64,000 nucleotides of DNA from DATJKD01 sp963728295 (lineage in GTDB: Bacteria; Pseudomonadota; Gammaproteobacteria; Steroidobacterales; Steroidobacteraceae), in assembly GCA_963728295.1 (NCBI GenBank), contig CAVSKB010000019.1, positions 496,001-560,000 of the forward strand, in the 5' to 3' direction. Below, in pieces: positions 33,697 to 43,645 of this stretch (positions are counted from its first letter, which is position 1; each line of letters opens with the position of its first letter). The notes below the pieces were generated by a model that saw nothing but the letters and a program-made list of their open reading frames with translations, made no database searches and was not told the origin of the DNA. The position numbers and the translations under genes were made by a program.

Positions 33697-34935
33697 TCAG
33701 TCGTGCACGACCCGGCAGGTCAGCGTCTTGAGATAGCGCGTCTCGGGAATCGCCGGGTGGATCGGGTGATCGGGCGCGTGGCCGCCCACCGCGATGATCT
33801 GCGCGAAGCGCGACAGATGCCGCGCGGACTGCTGCACCGCCGCGACCAGCTCCTCGTGCGGCAGGTGATGGGAACACGAGCTGGTTACGAGGATCCCGTC
33901 CCGCGACAGGAGCTGCATCGCCGCCTGGTTCAGCTTGCGATAGGCCGCGAGTCCCTTCGGCAGGTCGCGCTTGCGCTTGATGAAGGCCGGCGGGTCGACG
34001 ATGACGAGGTCGAACTTCTCACCCGCCGCGCGCAGCGCCGCGAGCGCATCGAAGGCATCGTCGCGCAGCGTGCGAACGCCGCCGAGGTCGTTGGCGGCCA
34101 CGGACTCCTCGAGCAGCGCCAGCGCCGCCGCCGAGGAATCGACGCAAAGGACCTCGCGGGCGCCGGCGCGTGCAGCGGCGAGTCCCCACGACCCGAGATA
34201 GGCGAACACGTCGAGCACGCGGGCGCCCTTCGCATAGGTCAGCATCGCGCGGCGGTTCGCCGCCTGGTCGTAGAACCAGCCGGTCTTCTGCCCCCGGCCG
34301 AGCGCCAGCTTGAAGCGCACGCCGTTCTCCTCGAGCCAGGCATGCTCGGGCGGCTCACCGAGCGCGGTCTCGACATAGACCGGCAGACCCTCGAGCTCGC
34401 GGCTGCCGCCGTCGTTCTTCCAGATCACGGCCGACGGAGCGACGACCTGCTCGAGCGCAGCGAGCAGCTCCGGCTTGCGTGCCTCCATGCCGGCGGTGGC
34501 GATCTGGCCCACCACGACGTCCCCGTAGCGGTCGAACACCACGCCCGGAAGCCCGTCGGACTCGCCGTATGCCAGCCGGTACCAGGGCGTCGAGAAGCTC
34601 CGCTCCCGCAGCGCGAGGGCGACCTGCAGGCGGTGCACGAAAAGCGACTTGCCCGGTGGATACGCGGGATCGCGACCGAGGATGCGGGCACAGATGAGCG
34701 CGTGCGGGTTGACGTAGGCGTAGCCCAGGAACCGGTCGCGGTCGCCGACGACGCGGCAGAGCGCGCCGCTTGCGAAGCGTGCGAGCGGCGTGCGCTCGTT
34801 GTCCACCTCGTTGCTGAATATCCAGAGGTGCCCGGCCGAGATGCGGCGGTCTTCGCGGTGCTTGAGACGCAGTTCGGGGAGCGAGGCGCCTTCCACTGGC
34901 GCGACAACTGCGTCAGTCATCGGTCGGGCGCTCAT
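33697..34935 (-). CDS. rlmI: 23S rRNA m5C methyltransferase RlmI family
   Basis: SAM-dependent rRNA methyltransferase of 412 residues (or 406 from the ATG at 34917). It has an N-terminal PUA domain (RRISAGHLWIFSNEVDN), the RlmI-type linker YRLAYGESDGLPGVVFDRYG, the SAM site VLDVFAYLGSWGLAAARAGA and the catalytic DLVIVDPPAFIKRKRD followed by VTSSCSHHL. E. coli RlmI methylates C1962 of 23S rRNA. It is divergently arranged with the DUF255 gene. Confidence 0.88.
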   Translation of the reverse strand: MSARPMTDAVVAPVEGASLPELRLKHREDRRISAGHLWIFSNEVDNERTPLARFASGALCRVVGDRDRFLGYAYVNPHALICARILGRDPAYPPGKSLFVHRLQVALALRERSFSTPWYRLAYGESDGLPGVVFDRYGDVVVGQIATAGMEARKPELLAALEQVVAPSAVIWKNDGGSRELEGLPVYVETALGEPPEHAWLEENGVRFKLALGRGQKTGWFYDQAANRRAMLTYAKGARVLDVFAYLGSWGLAAARAGAREVLCVDSSAAALALLEESVAANDLGGVRTLRDDAFDALAALRAAGEKFDLVIVDPPAFIKRKRDLPKGLAAYRKLNQAAMQLLSRDGILVTSSCSHHLPHEELVAAVQQSARHLSRFAQIIAVGGHAPDHPIHPAIPETRYLKTLTCRVVHD

Positions 34936-34977
34936 CCGCTATAGTGCCGGCATTGTAGCCCAGCGCGGCCTTGCACG

Positions 34978-37123
34978 ATGCACACCCAGCCGATACGAAC
35001 GCAGCGCAACCGGCTCGCTGACGAGACGAGCCCGTACCTGCTGCAGCACGCCGACAACCCGGTCGAGTGGCATCCGTGGGGACCGGAGGCGCTCGACCTC
35101 GCGCGTCGCGAGGACAAACCGATCCTGCTCTCGATCGGCTACTCGGCGTGTCACTGGTGCCACGTGATGGCGCACGAGTCCTTCGAGGATTCCGCATGTG
35201 CGAAGGTCATGAACGAGCTGTTCGTCAACATCAAGGTCGATCGCGAGGAGCGCCCGGATCTCGACCGCATCTACCAGACCGCGCACCAGATGCTGACGCA
35301 GCGTGGCGGCGGCTGGCCGCTCACGATGTTTCTCTCACCGCATGATCAGCGGCCGTTTTTCGGCGGCACCTATTTTCCGCCCGAGCCGCGGCACGGCATG
35401 CCCGCCTTCACCGACCTGCTGCGCCGCGTCGACGAGTATTACCGCAGCCACCGTGCGGACGTCGAGCGGCAGGGCGAGGCGCTGATCGAAGTGTTCGGCG
35501 AGCTCATGTCACCCCCGGCGCAGGCGGACGTCGCGCTCGATCGCGCGCCGCTCGCCGCGGCGCGCGAGCAGCTGACGCGGGAGTTCGACGGCCAATACGG
35601 CGGCTTCGGCCAGGCACCCAAGTTTCCGCATCCGATGAACCTCGAGTTCCTGCTGCGGAGCTGGCGCGCGTCGGCCGATGCCGAGGAGCCCGATCTTCAG
35701 GCGCTCTACATGACCACGCTCACGCTGACGCGCATGGCCGAGGGTGGCATCTACGACCAATTGGGCGGTGGCTTCTCCCGGTACTCGGTCGACCCGTACT
35801 GGATGATCCCGCATTTCGAGAAGATGCTTTACGACAACGGCCAGCTGCTCGCCGTCGCGGCGCAGGCGGCGCTTGCGACCGCGGACCCGCTTTTCCAGCG
35901 CGTGACGGACGAGACTGCGGACTGGCTGCGCCGCGACATGGAGCACCCGGGCGGCGGTTTCTATGCGACGCTCGATGCGGATTCGGAGGGCCACGAAGGC
36001 CGCTTCTACGCGTGGGACCGCGAGGAGCTGCGCGGCCTGCTGCCCCCGGACGAGTACGCCGCGTTCGCGGCCCGCTTCGGCGTCGACCGGGCACCTAATT
36101 TCGAGGGGAAGTGGCATCTGCACTGCTTCAAGTCCAGGGCCCAGGTCGCCGAGGAAGTGGGCGTTGACGAGGATGCGGCCGCGCGGCTGATCGACCAGGC
36201 GCGCGCCCGGCTGCTGGCCGTGCGCAACCGGCGCGTCTGGCCCGGGACGGGACGAGAAGATACTGACGAGCTGGAACGGGCTCGCGATCGCGGGCCTTGC
36301 CGCAGCGTCGCGGAGCCTCCGGCGCCCGGAGCTCGCCGAATCGGCGGCGCGCGCAGCGGACTTCCTGCACGAGCACTGCTGGTACCAGGGTAGGCTGCTC
36401 GCAGTGCACAAGGACGGCCGGTCGCGGTTCCCGGCGTATCTCGACGATCACGCCTCGCTCGCCTGGGGACTGCTCGAGCTCGTCCAGGCCCGGTGGCACG
36501 CACCGCACTTCGCCTGGGCGATCGAGATCACCGAGGCGATGCTGCGTCATTTCGAGGATCGCGACGCGGGCGGATTCTTCTTCACGGCGGATGATCACGA
36601 GCAGCTGATCTTGAGGCCCAAGACCTTCGGCGACGACGCCACGCCCGCCGGCAACGGCGTCGCGGCCCGCTTGCTGGTGCGGCTCGGCTTCCTGCTCGCC
36701 GAGCCGCGCTATCTGACAGCGGCCGAGCGGACATTGCGTGCTGCATGGCCGGTACTCGAGAAGTACCCGCATGGCCACACCACGCTTGCCATGGCGCTCG
36801 ACGAGCTGACCGCGCCGCCCGCCGCCATCGTGCTGCGCGGCGAGGCCGCGGAGCTTGCAGTCTGGCAATCCGAGCTCGATCGCCTGTATGACCCGCGCCG
36901 GCTGGTGCTCGGCATCCCCGCCGACGCCACCGACCTCCCACCCGCCCTCGCCGACAAAAGGGCTCCGAGTCGTCATTCGCAGGCCGAGCGATCGGGCGCG
37001 GGGAAAATGGCTCCGGGCCAATTACTGGCGTACGTGTGCCGGGGCATGCAGTGCGGCGCGCCGGTGGAGTCGTTGCCGGTGCTGATCGAGGAGCTGCGCG
37101 GCAGCACGGTCGGACACAAGTGA
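34978..37123 (+). CDS. DUF255 thioredoxin-like/glycosidase-fold protein, one frameshift
   Basis: A spermatogenesis-associated-protein-20-like protein of about 715 residues. It has an N-terminal thioredoxin-like domain (LLQHADNPVEWHPWG, SIGYSACHWCHVMAHESFED with a CHWC motif, GGGWPLTMFLSP) and a long alpha/alpha-toroid part (GQAPKFPHPMNLEF, GGIYDQLGGGFSRYSVDPYW, IPHFEKMLYDNGQLL). The frame changes near 36240; the second frame begins DEKILTSWNGLAIAGLA and ends in PVLIEELRGSTVGHK. The biochemical role is unknown. It overlaps the next gene start by 4 bp. Confidence 0.88.
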
Positions 37124-37995
37124 AAGTAGGCTTCATCGGGCTCGGCAATATCGGCGCGCTAATGGCGCGGCGGCTGCTGCGGCCCGATTTCGAGCTGACC
37201 GTGCACGACAACCATGCCGAGGCGCTGCAGCCCTTCGAGGGCACGAGCGCGAGCCTCACGATGTCCTGCGTCGAGCTGGCCCGATCGTCGCAGGTGATCG
37301 CCGTGTGCGTGCGCGACGACGTCGAGCTGCTGGCCGTCGCCTACGGCGACGGAAGCCTCAGCGATTCGATCGAGCCCGGCACGACGGTGCTCGTGCACAG
37401 CACCGTGCGGCCGCAGACCGTGCGCGATCTCGGCGAGTCGCTCGCGCTGCGCGGCGGGCGTGTACTCGATGCGGCCGTGACCGGCGGCGCGCATCTCGCC
37501 GCGAGCGGCGACCTCTGCGCCATGGTGGGCGGCGACGCTGCGGATCTCGCGCGCGTCCGTCCGGTGCTCGCCGCCTGCTGCCGCCGTATCATCCACGCAG
37601 GCCCGCTCGGGGCCGGCATGGTGCTCAAGGCTGCCAACAACCTCGTGACGATGCTGCAGCTCGTTGCCGCGCACGAATCGGACGCCCTCGCCCGCGCGGG
37701 CGGCCTCGACCCGGTGCTGCTCGCCGAGGTGATGACGGAGAACGGCAACCTCACGGATACGATGCGCCGCTTCATGGAATTCCGCATGTCGGGGCCCGCA
37801 TCCCTGGGCGAGCCTGCGTACCGCGAGTTCCAGGAGCGGATGGGACGGCTCGGCGCCAAGGATCTCCAGGTGGCGCTCGACATCGCTCGAGATGCGGGCA
37901 TCGAGCTGCCGGGAGCGGCTGCGGCGCGCCCGCTGATGACCGGCGTATTCAACGCCGACTCCGCGAATCGCGAAGGGAGCGACGATGCAGGATGA
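37120..37995 (+). CDS. NAD(P)-dependent beta-hydroxyacid dehydrogenase (3-hydroxyisobutyrate dehydrogenase family)
   Basis: A 291-residue dehydrogenase starting at GTG 37120 with the dinucleotide fold KVGFIGLGNIGALMARRLL. It has substrate-region VLDAAVTGGAHLAASGDL, the catalytic lysine in GMVLKAANNLVTML, and the C-terminal helix GRLGAKDLQVALDIARDAGI. The specific substrate is unknown. It is co-directional and overlapping with a carboxymuconolactone decarboxylase gene, and faces the P450/SDR/ALDH cluster, which suggests a role in catabolism of a hydroxylated compound. Confidence 0.83.
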   Translation: MKVGFIGLGNIGALMARRLLRPDFELTVHDNHAEALQPFEGTSASLTMSCVELARSSQVIAVCVRDDVELLAVAYGDGSLSDSIEPGTTVLVHSTVRPQTVRDLGESLALRGGRVLDAAVTGGAHLAASGDLCAMVGGDAADLARVRPVLAACCRRIIHAGPLGAGMVLKAANNLVTMLQLVAAHESDALARAGGLDPVLLAEVMTENGNLTDTMRRFMEFRMSGPASLGEPAYREFQERMGRLGAKDLQVALDIARDAGIELPGAAAARPLMTGVFNADSANREGSDDAG

Positions 37996-38506
37996 GGACC
38001 GTCGCGCGCGCGGCGAACGGATGTTCCGTGAAGTCTATGGTGACGTCGTGCCGCTGCCGCCGCCCGGACAGCGCGACGACTTCCTCGCGCTCATGCTGGA
38101 CCAGCTGTTCGCCGAAGTCTGGACCCGCGGCGCGTTGCAGGTCCGCGATCGCCGCCTGCTGATCATGGGCATCATCGCCGCGCTGGGCGACGGCGAACTC
38201 TTCGCGCTGCAGGCGCGGGCGGCTCTTGCAAACGGCGAGCTGTCGCAGGCGCAACTCGAGGAAATCGTGATCATGCTCGCACAGTATGTGGGCTATCCAC
38301 GCGCCTCGCGGCTGCGGAGCGCGGTCGCGCCCGTGCTCAAGGACCGCGGCTGCAGATCCGCCCTCTCGCTCGGCGCTTCCAGCTCTGATCGGCGCCAGCA
38401 CGTGCTCGGCGAAGAGCCGCAGGCTCGTCCAGCCGCGCTCTACGGGAATTCCGCCGGCGAGCGGATGCAGGATCGGCCGGTACTCGCGTCGCCCGAGGGC
38501 GCGTGA
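37985..38506 (+). CDS. Carboxymuconolactone decarboxylase family protein
   Basis: About 120 residues form a recognisable CMD domain: GERMFREVYGDV, DDFLALMLDQLFAEVWTRGAL, VRDRRLLIMGIIAAL and LEEIVIMLAQYVGYPRA. The CxxC of AhpD-type peroxidatic members is absent. The frame continues about 55 codons beyond the domain (after APVLKDRG) antisense to the LLM gene, which is probably spurious; a +2 shift would end it at about 38389. The function is probably decarboxylation or a related step in degradation of a lactone or beta-keto acid. Confidence 0.75.
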   Translation: MQDEDRRARGERMFREVYGDVVPLPPPGQRDDFLALMLDQLFAEVWTRGALQVRDRRLLIMGIIAALGDGELFALQARAALANGELSQAQLEEIVIMLAQYVGYPRASRLRSAVAPVLKDRGCRSALSLGASSSDRRQHVLGEEPQARPAALYGNSAGERMQDRPVLASPEGA

Positions 38507-39364
38507 GCGGCATTCCTCCGGAGTGATGATCTCGTAGACCTTCTGCGCCCGGAGCGCCGCGACTGAATCCGCGGCCGACTGGTAATGCCGGGGAACGCCG
38601 GCGCGCGTCCAGCGCGCGTATTGCTCCGCCTCGCGCAGCAGATACGGGCCAAGCTCCTGCCACGCGCGTTCGGGGTCGTCATCGAGGATCAGGAGCGACA
38701 GGTCCTCGTGCCGCTCGATGAATCCGATGCGGCCGAGCCGGGCACTCTCCTCGAGATACAGTGCCTCGAGCGCAGGTGAGGGCTGCGCGGGGAAGTACGG
38801 AAGACCGAAGCGGGCGGCTCGTTTCACGGCGGCCGCGCTCATCCCGCCTACGTAGAACGGCGGATGCGGTTGGGTATATGGCCGCGGGGAGACGTGGACC
38901 ACGCGTCCGCGATACTCGATCGGGTCGCCACGCCAGGCGGCGAGAAGGGTCTCGATGACGAGCTCGGTCTGCGCGCCACGTCCCGCCCAATCGCGATCGA
39001 GCGCGTGGTATTCCTCCGGTCGGTAGCCCTGCCCCAGTACGAAGCTGAAACGTCCGCGGCTGGCAAGGTCGAGGATCGCGATGTCCTCGGCGAGCCGGAT
39101 CGGGTCGTACAGCGGCCCGAGCAGCGCGCTGGCGCGCACCTGGACACGGGACGTGCGGGCGATGATCAGCGCCGCCATGACGAGCGGCGATGGCAGCCAG
39201 CCGATCGCGGCATCGTGATGCTCCTCGACGTTGACGACCGCGAACCCGCGCTCATCGGCATAGGCCGCCATGTCGAGCGCAGCGCCGTAACGCTCCGCCT
39301 CCGCCCGGCCGTCGACGGCGTGCCCGCTCATGTTGAGGCGCAGGATCGCGTTGATGCGCCCCAA
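38337..39364 (-). CDS. LLM-class flavin-dependent oxidoreductase
   Basis: Luciferase-like monooxygenase of about 330-340 residues. It begins INAILRLNMSGHAVDG with a TTG start at 39364, followed by GFAVVNVEEHHDAAIGWLPSP, LGPLYDPIRLAEDIAILDLASRGR and FVLGQGYRPEEYHAL. The C-terminal LRLFAEHVLAPIRAG ends the conserved part near 38390. The frame as written stays open to 37949 through the antisense of the CMD gene; a small indel would stop it at 38337, the end used here. It is likely to use reduced flavin from a partner reductase that is not seen nearby. Confidence 0.8.
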
Positions 39365-39375
39365 GATTCGCGTTC

Positions 39376-40588
39376 TCAGTCGTGCGGGGTGAAGCGGACC
39401 GGTACGCGGGTGTAGCCGCGCACCTGCGGCGAATGCATGCGCTCGAGCCCGGTTTCCTCGACGACGAAGTCGGGCGCCACATCGAGTATCTCTTCGAGCG
39501 CGATGCGCGCCTCGAGCCGCGCAAGCGGCGCCCCGAGGCAGGCGTGCGCGCCGGCGCCGAAGCCCAGGTGATCGCGGGCGTTACGGCGGACGTCGTACAC
39601 CTCCGCCCGCTCGAACTTGCGCTCGTCGCGGTTAGCGGAAATGAAGAGGAGCGCCACCTTGGATCCCGCCGGGATGGTCCGGCCGTGCAGGGCGACGGCC
39701 TCGGTCGTGGTCCGAGCCATCATCTGCGTGGGCCCGTCGAAGCGCATGGTCTCCTCTACGACCAGCGGTGCGAGCGTGCGGTCGGCGAGCACGAGGCGCC
39801 GCTGGTCGGGATGCCGGTGCAGCTGACAGACGATGTTGCCGATCAGCTTGGTGGTCGTCTCGTTGCCGGCGATCGACAGCAGATACAGATAGCCGAGCAG
39901 TTCCTCGTGACTCAATCCTGCCCGTGGCTTCGGCCTCGACGAAGCTCGCGATCAGGTCGGCCTGCGGCGGCAGCCCGGCGCGACGACGCAGGTCGTCCTC
40001 GTAGTAGCCGAAGATCCGAAGCGTCGCCTGCAGACCCGCCTCGGGCATCTCGAACACGCCCTCGTCGCGGTGCACCACGGTGTCGGTCCAGCCGCGGAGC
40101 ATGTCCTCGTCCTGCTTCGGCACGCCGAGCAGCCGGCAGAGCACTGCCATCGGCAGCCGCGCAGCGAAGTCGGCAATGATGTCGATCCGGCCCCTCGCCC
40201 GGTGTGGTCCGATCAGCTCGCGCGCAAGCGCGCGGATCGCCTCCTCGAGCGGCGCCACGGCCGAGCGGGTGAAGAGCCGGTCTGCCAGATGGCGCAGCCG
40301 GGAGTGATCCGGCGGGTCGCTGTTGATCAGCAGCGGAAGCTGCCCCTTGAGGGGTTCGAGCGTCGTGCCCTGCGCGCTCGAATAGACCGTGTGGTTGCGC
40401 GCCGCGGCGAAGCAGTCGGCGTAGCGCGAAAGCGCCCAGAATCCGTATCGCTCGTTGTGGTATGCCGGTGCCTCGTCCCGCAGGCGGCGATAGGCCGGAT
40501 AAGGGTCCTCGTGGTGCTCGTAATCGAAGGGATCGTAGTGCGGCGCATCGAGCCCCGCGGTTCCACGCTCCGGCACGACGCCGGTCAC
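39376..40588 (-). CDS. Cytochrome P450, one frameshift
   Basis: Soluble bacterial P450 of about 404 residues. The GTG at 40588 overlaps the SDR stop. N-terminal part: YDPFDYEHHEDPYPAYRRL, INSDPPDHSRLRHLADRLF. The frame changes near 39915-39960. The second part has the I-helix oxygen-binding LLSIAGNETTTKLIGN, the ExxR in VEETMRFDG, and the haem-ligand loop HLGFGAGAHACLGAPLARLE. The substrate cannot be assigned. It shares an operon with two SDRs, an aldehyde dehydrogenase and an LLM oxidoreductase, which suggests successive oxidation of an aliphatic or terpenoid/steroid compound. Confidence 0.9.
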
Positions 40589-41364
40589 AGGTCTTTCTCC
40601 ATGACCTTGGGGTGCTTGCCGACCGGACGAATCAGGACGAGATCGAGCGAGCAGTCCGGCGCGAAGTCGAAGCAGTGTGCGATCGCCTCCCCCACCGGCT
40701 CGGGCGACATCATCCCGGCCCAGTACTGGCCATGCTCGAGCCAGGCCGCGTAAGCCTCGCCCGCGGCCTGCGGGTCCCAGCCGTCGCCGAAGCCCGTCAT
40801 CGTGTTGCCGGGCACAAAGGTCGTGACTGCGATGTTCTCGCCGCGCACTTCGGCGCGCAGTTCCTTCGAGAACTGCTCGAGCGCGGCCTTGGTCGCGGAA
40901 TAGATGGAGAGGTGCGCGAACGCCATTTCCTCGTGCACCGTCGCCGAGGACACGTTGACGATCCGCCCGCCCCCCTGCGCGCGCAGATGCGGAATCACGG
41001 CCTGGCACGCGTATACCGGCGCGAGAAAATTGACCGCGACCTGCGCCACTACGTCCGCGGGGCGCAGTTTCTCGATGCGGCTCGCGTAGGAGGTGCCCGC
41101 GTTGTTGACCAGGCCATCGATGCGGCCGAGCTCGCGGTGGACGCGATCGATAGCGGATCGGAGCGCGTCGCCATCCGCGACGTCGACGGCGAGCGGGGTT
41201 GCGGCTTCGCCGAGCTGCTCGCGGGCCTCGGCCAGCGCCGCGGGGTCGCGTCCCAGGATCGCAACCCGCGCCCCGCGCCGCACCAGGCCCGCCGCCGCGG
41301 CGAGCCCGATGTTGCGCGAGCCGCCCGTGACGATCACGACCTTGCCGGTGAGCGAACCGCTCAT
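40585..41364 (-). CDS. Short-chain dehydrogenase/reductase
   Basis: A classical SDR of 259 residues. The nucleotide-binding motif is VTGGSRNIGLAAAAGL, followed by LVNNAGTSYAS (NNAG), active-site serine in NVSSATVHEE and YSATKAALEQFSKEL (YxxxK). It is coupled by 4-bp overlaps to ALDH upstream and P450 downstream. The probable role is oxidation of an alcohol produced by the P450. Confidence 0.88.
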   Translation of the reverse strand: MSGSLTGKVVIVTGGSRNIGLAAAAGLVRRGARVAILGRDPAALAEAREQLGEAATPLAVDVADGDALRSAIDRVHRELGRIDGLVNNAGTSYASRIEKLRPADVVAQVAVNFLAPVYACQAVIPHLRAQGGGRIVNVSSATVHEEMAFAHLSIYSATKAALEQFSKELRAEVRGENIAVTTFVPGNTMTGFGDGWDPQAAGEAYAAWLEHGQYWAGMMSPEPVGEAIAHCFDFAPDCSLDLVLIRPVGKHPKVMEKDL

Positions 41365-42821
41365 GCCGGAATGCCCACGGTCTTTGTCTGCAGGTACTCC
41401 TCGAACCCCTCGACGCCCATCTCGCGACCGATGCCGCTCTGCCGGTAACCGCCGAACGGCGCGTCGGCGTCGAAGGCGTTGCCCGTGTTGACGTTCACCG
41501 TGCCGGCGCGCAACCGGCGCGCGACCGCGAGCGCCCGCTCGCGATCGGCCGAATGCACGGCGCCCGCGAGACCGTAGATCGAGTCATTGGCGATCCGCAC
41601 TGCGTCGTCGTCGCCGTCGTGCGCGATCACCGCGAGCACGGGCCCGAAGATTTCCTCCTGCGCGATCCGCATGCGGTTGTCGACGCCGGCAAAGAGAGTC
41701 GGCTCGACATAGAACCCGCGGGGCAGCCGCGGCGGAATGCCGCCGCCGGTCACGAGCCTCGCGCCCTCGCGCTTCCCCGTGTCGACGTAGCCCAGCACCC
41801 GCTCGCGTTGCGCCTGCGAGATCACGGGCCCGAGGATCTGCTCGCGACTGTCCGGATCGCCGTAGGGCAGGCTCTCGAAGATGGTCTTGAGCGCCTCGAC
41901 CGCTTCCTCGACACGCGCGCGCGGCACGAGCATCCGGGTCGGGATGCTGCAACCCTGGCCGGCGTGGTAGCAGACGGCGAGCCCGCCGTAGAGCGCCTGG
42001 CCGAAGTCCGCATCGTCGAGCAGGATGTTGGCGGACTTGCCGCCGAGCTCGAGGAACACCCGCTTCACGCTCGCGGCAGCCGCGGCCATGATGCGCCGCC
42101 CGGTCGCGGTCGAGCCGGTAAACGAAATCACGTCGACACGCGGATCCTCGACCAGCTGCGCGCCCAGGGCGATCTTGTCGGCGCCGGTGATCACGTTCAG
42201 CACGCCGGGTGGCAGATCGGTCGCCGCCGCGGCCTCGCCGATGAGCGCGGCGGACCAGGGTGTCTCGGGCGCCGCCTTGAGGATCACGGTGCAGCCCGCG
42301 CCCAGGGCCGCCACGCATTTCGCGAGGTTGATCTGCACGGGCGCGTTCCAGGGCGTGATCGCGCCAACGACGCCGGCGGCTTCCTTCCACACGAGGCGCC
42401 GCGTCGGCATGCCCATCGCGTGCGTGATGCCGAGATCGCGCTCGAACGAGTGGTCGCGTGCGAGCGCGATGGTCCAGTCCATGAACCGGATCGGCAGGTC
42501 GAGCTGGTAGCCGTAGGTGAGACCGAGCGGCGCGCCGGTCTCGCCGGCGACGCGCTCGCGCGCCGCGTCGGCACGCAAGCGAAGCTGGTCGCGGAGCTGA
42601 GTCAGGCAGTGCACCCGCAGCGCGCGGTCACGCGCCCATCCGCCGTGGTCGAAGGCGCGGCGCGCGGAGGCGATCGCCGCATCCACATCGGCGGCGACGG
42701 CATCGGCGGCCTGGCCGATCGCCTCGCCCGTCGCCGGCCCGATGTTGTCGTAGCTGCGACCGCCGCTCGCGGGTCGCAGTCGGCCATCGATGAAGAGGTG
42801 TGAGCCCGGGCGCTCGGTCAT
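41361..42821 (-). CDS. NAD(P)-dependent aldehyde dehydrogenase
   Basis: A 486-residue aldehyde dehydrogenase from the ATG at 42821 (MTERPGSHLFIDG). Motifs: GVVGAITPWNAPVQINLAK, VISFTGSTATGRRIM, glutamate in FLELGGKSANILLDDAD, catalytic cysteine in YHAGQGCSIPTRMLV and EEIFGPVLAVIAHD. The catalytic-cysteine context GQGC is that of the ALDH superfamily. It probably oxidises an aldehyde intermediate of the P450 cluster to the acid. SDR genes lie on both sides. Confidence 0.92.
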   Translation of the reverse strand: MTERPGSHLFIDGRLRPASGGRSYDNIGPATGEAIGQAADAVAADVDAAIASARRAFDHGGWARDRALRVHCLTQLRDQLRLRADAARERVAGETGAPLGLTYGYQLDLPIRFMDWTIALARDHSFERDLGITHAMGMPTRRLVWKEAAGVVGAITPWNAPVQINLAKCVAALGAGCTVILKAAPETPWSAALIGEAAAATDLPPGVLNVITGADKIALGAQLVEDPRVDVISFTGSTATGRRIMAAAAASVKRVFLELGGKSANILLDDADFGQALYGGLAVCYHAGQGCSIPTRMLVPRARVEEAVEALKTIFESLPYGDPDSREQILGPVISQAQRERVLGYVDTGKREGARLVTGGGIPPRLPRGFYVEPTLFAGVDNRMRIAQEEIFGPVLAVIAHDGDDDAVRIANDSIYGLAGAVHSADRERALAVARRLRAGTVNVNTGNAFDADAPFGGYRQSGIGREMGVEGFEEYLQTKTVGIPA

Positions 42822-42829
42822 CGCGGCGC

Positions 42830-43577
42830 TCAGGTCCGCATCCACTGACCGCCGTCCACGTTGAGCACGTGTCCGGTCACCCAGCGCGCCTCGTCCGACA
42901 GCAGGAACAGCACTGCGCCGGTCAGATCCTCGGGCGTGCCGAGGCGAGCGATCGGCATGGTGGCGAGGATCGCGGCGAGCTGCGCATCGGTCGCGTTGCC
43001 GTGCAGCGCAGGCGTGTCGGTGGGGCCTGGCGCGATCCCGTTGATGCGTATCCCAAGCGGGCCCAGCTCTCGCGCGAGCGCGAACGTCAGGCCGTTCAAG
43101 CCGTACTTCGCGACGCTGTACATGCCATAGGCCATGTGCGCCGCGGTCGAGGTCTGGTTTACGATCGCGCCGCCCTGCCGCCGCATGTACGGCAGCACCG
43201 CGCGCGTCATGACGAGCGCCCCGTTCATGTTGATGCTCATGAACCGCTGGTAATAATCGAGGTCGACCGCTATCAGCGGGTCGAGCCGCATACCGGCGAA
43301 GAGCGCGGCGTTGTTGACCAGATAGTCGAGGCGGCCGAAGGCCTGCATCGCTGCATCAGCCGCCGCGCCGGCCGACTCGACCGAGCTGACATCGGTCGCG
43401 ACGAAGAGTGAACGCCCACCACGTGCCGCGATGTCGGCGGCGACCGCGTTGCCGCGCGTCGCATCGATGTCCGCGACGACGACCGCAGCACCCTCGCGTG
43501 CGAGCGCACGCGCGTAGGCTTCGCCGATGCCGCCGGCTGAGCCGGTCACGATCGCGACCTTGTTCTCGAATCGCACC
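42830..43577 (-). CDS. Short-chain dehydrogenase/reductase
   Basis: An SDR of 248 residues. The GTG at 43577 is used because a strong AGGAGGG site lies 5 bp upstream and the protein then begins RFENKVAIVTGSAGGIGEAYA. Motifs: LVNNAALFAGM, NQTSTAAHMAYGMYSVAKYGLNGL (YxxxK) and the C-terminal LSDEARWVTGHVLNVDGGQW. It is the first gene of the minus-strand catabolic operon; its upstream region runs into the palindromic element at 43646-44158. Confidence 0.9.
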
Positions 43578-43645
43578 GTCCCTCCTGGCCGGCCTTGCCA
43601 CAGGGGCGCGATTCTAGCCCGGATTTCTCGCAGCCTGGGTCGCGA

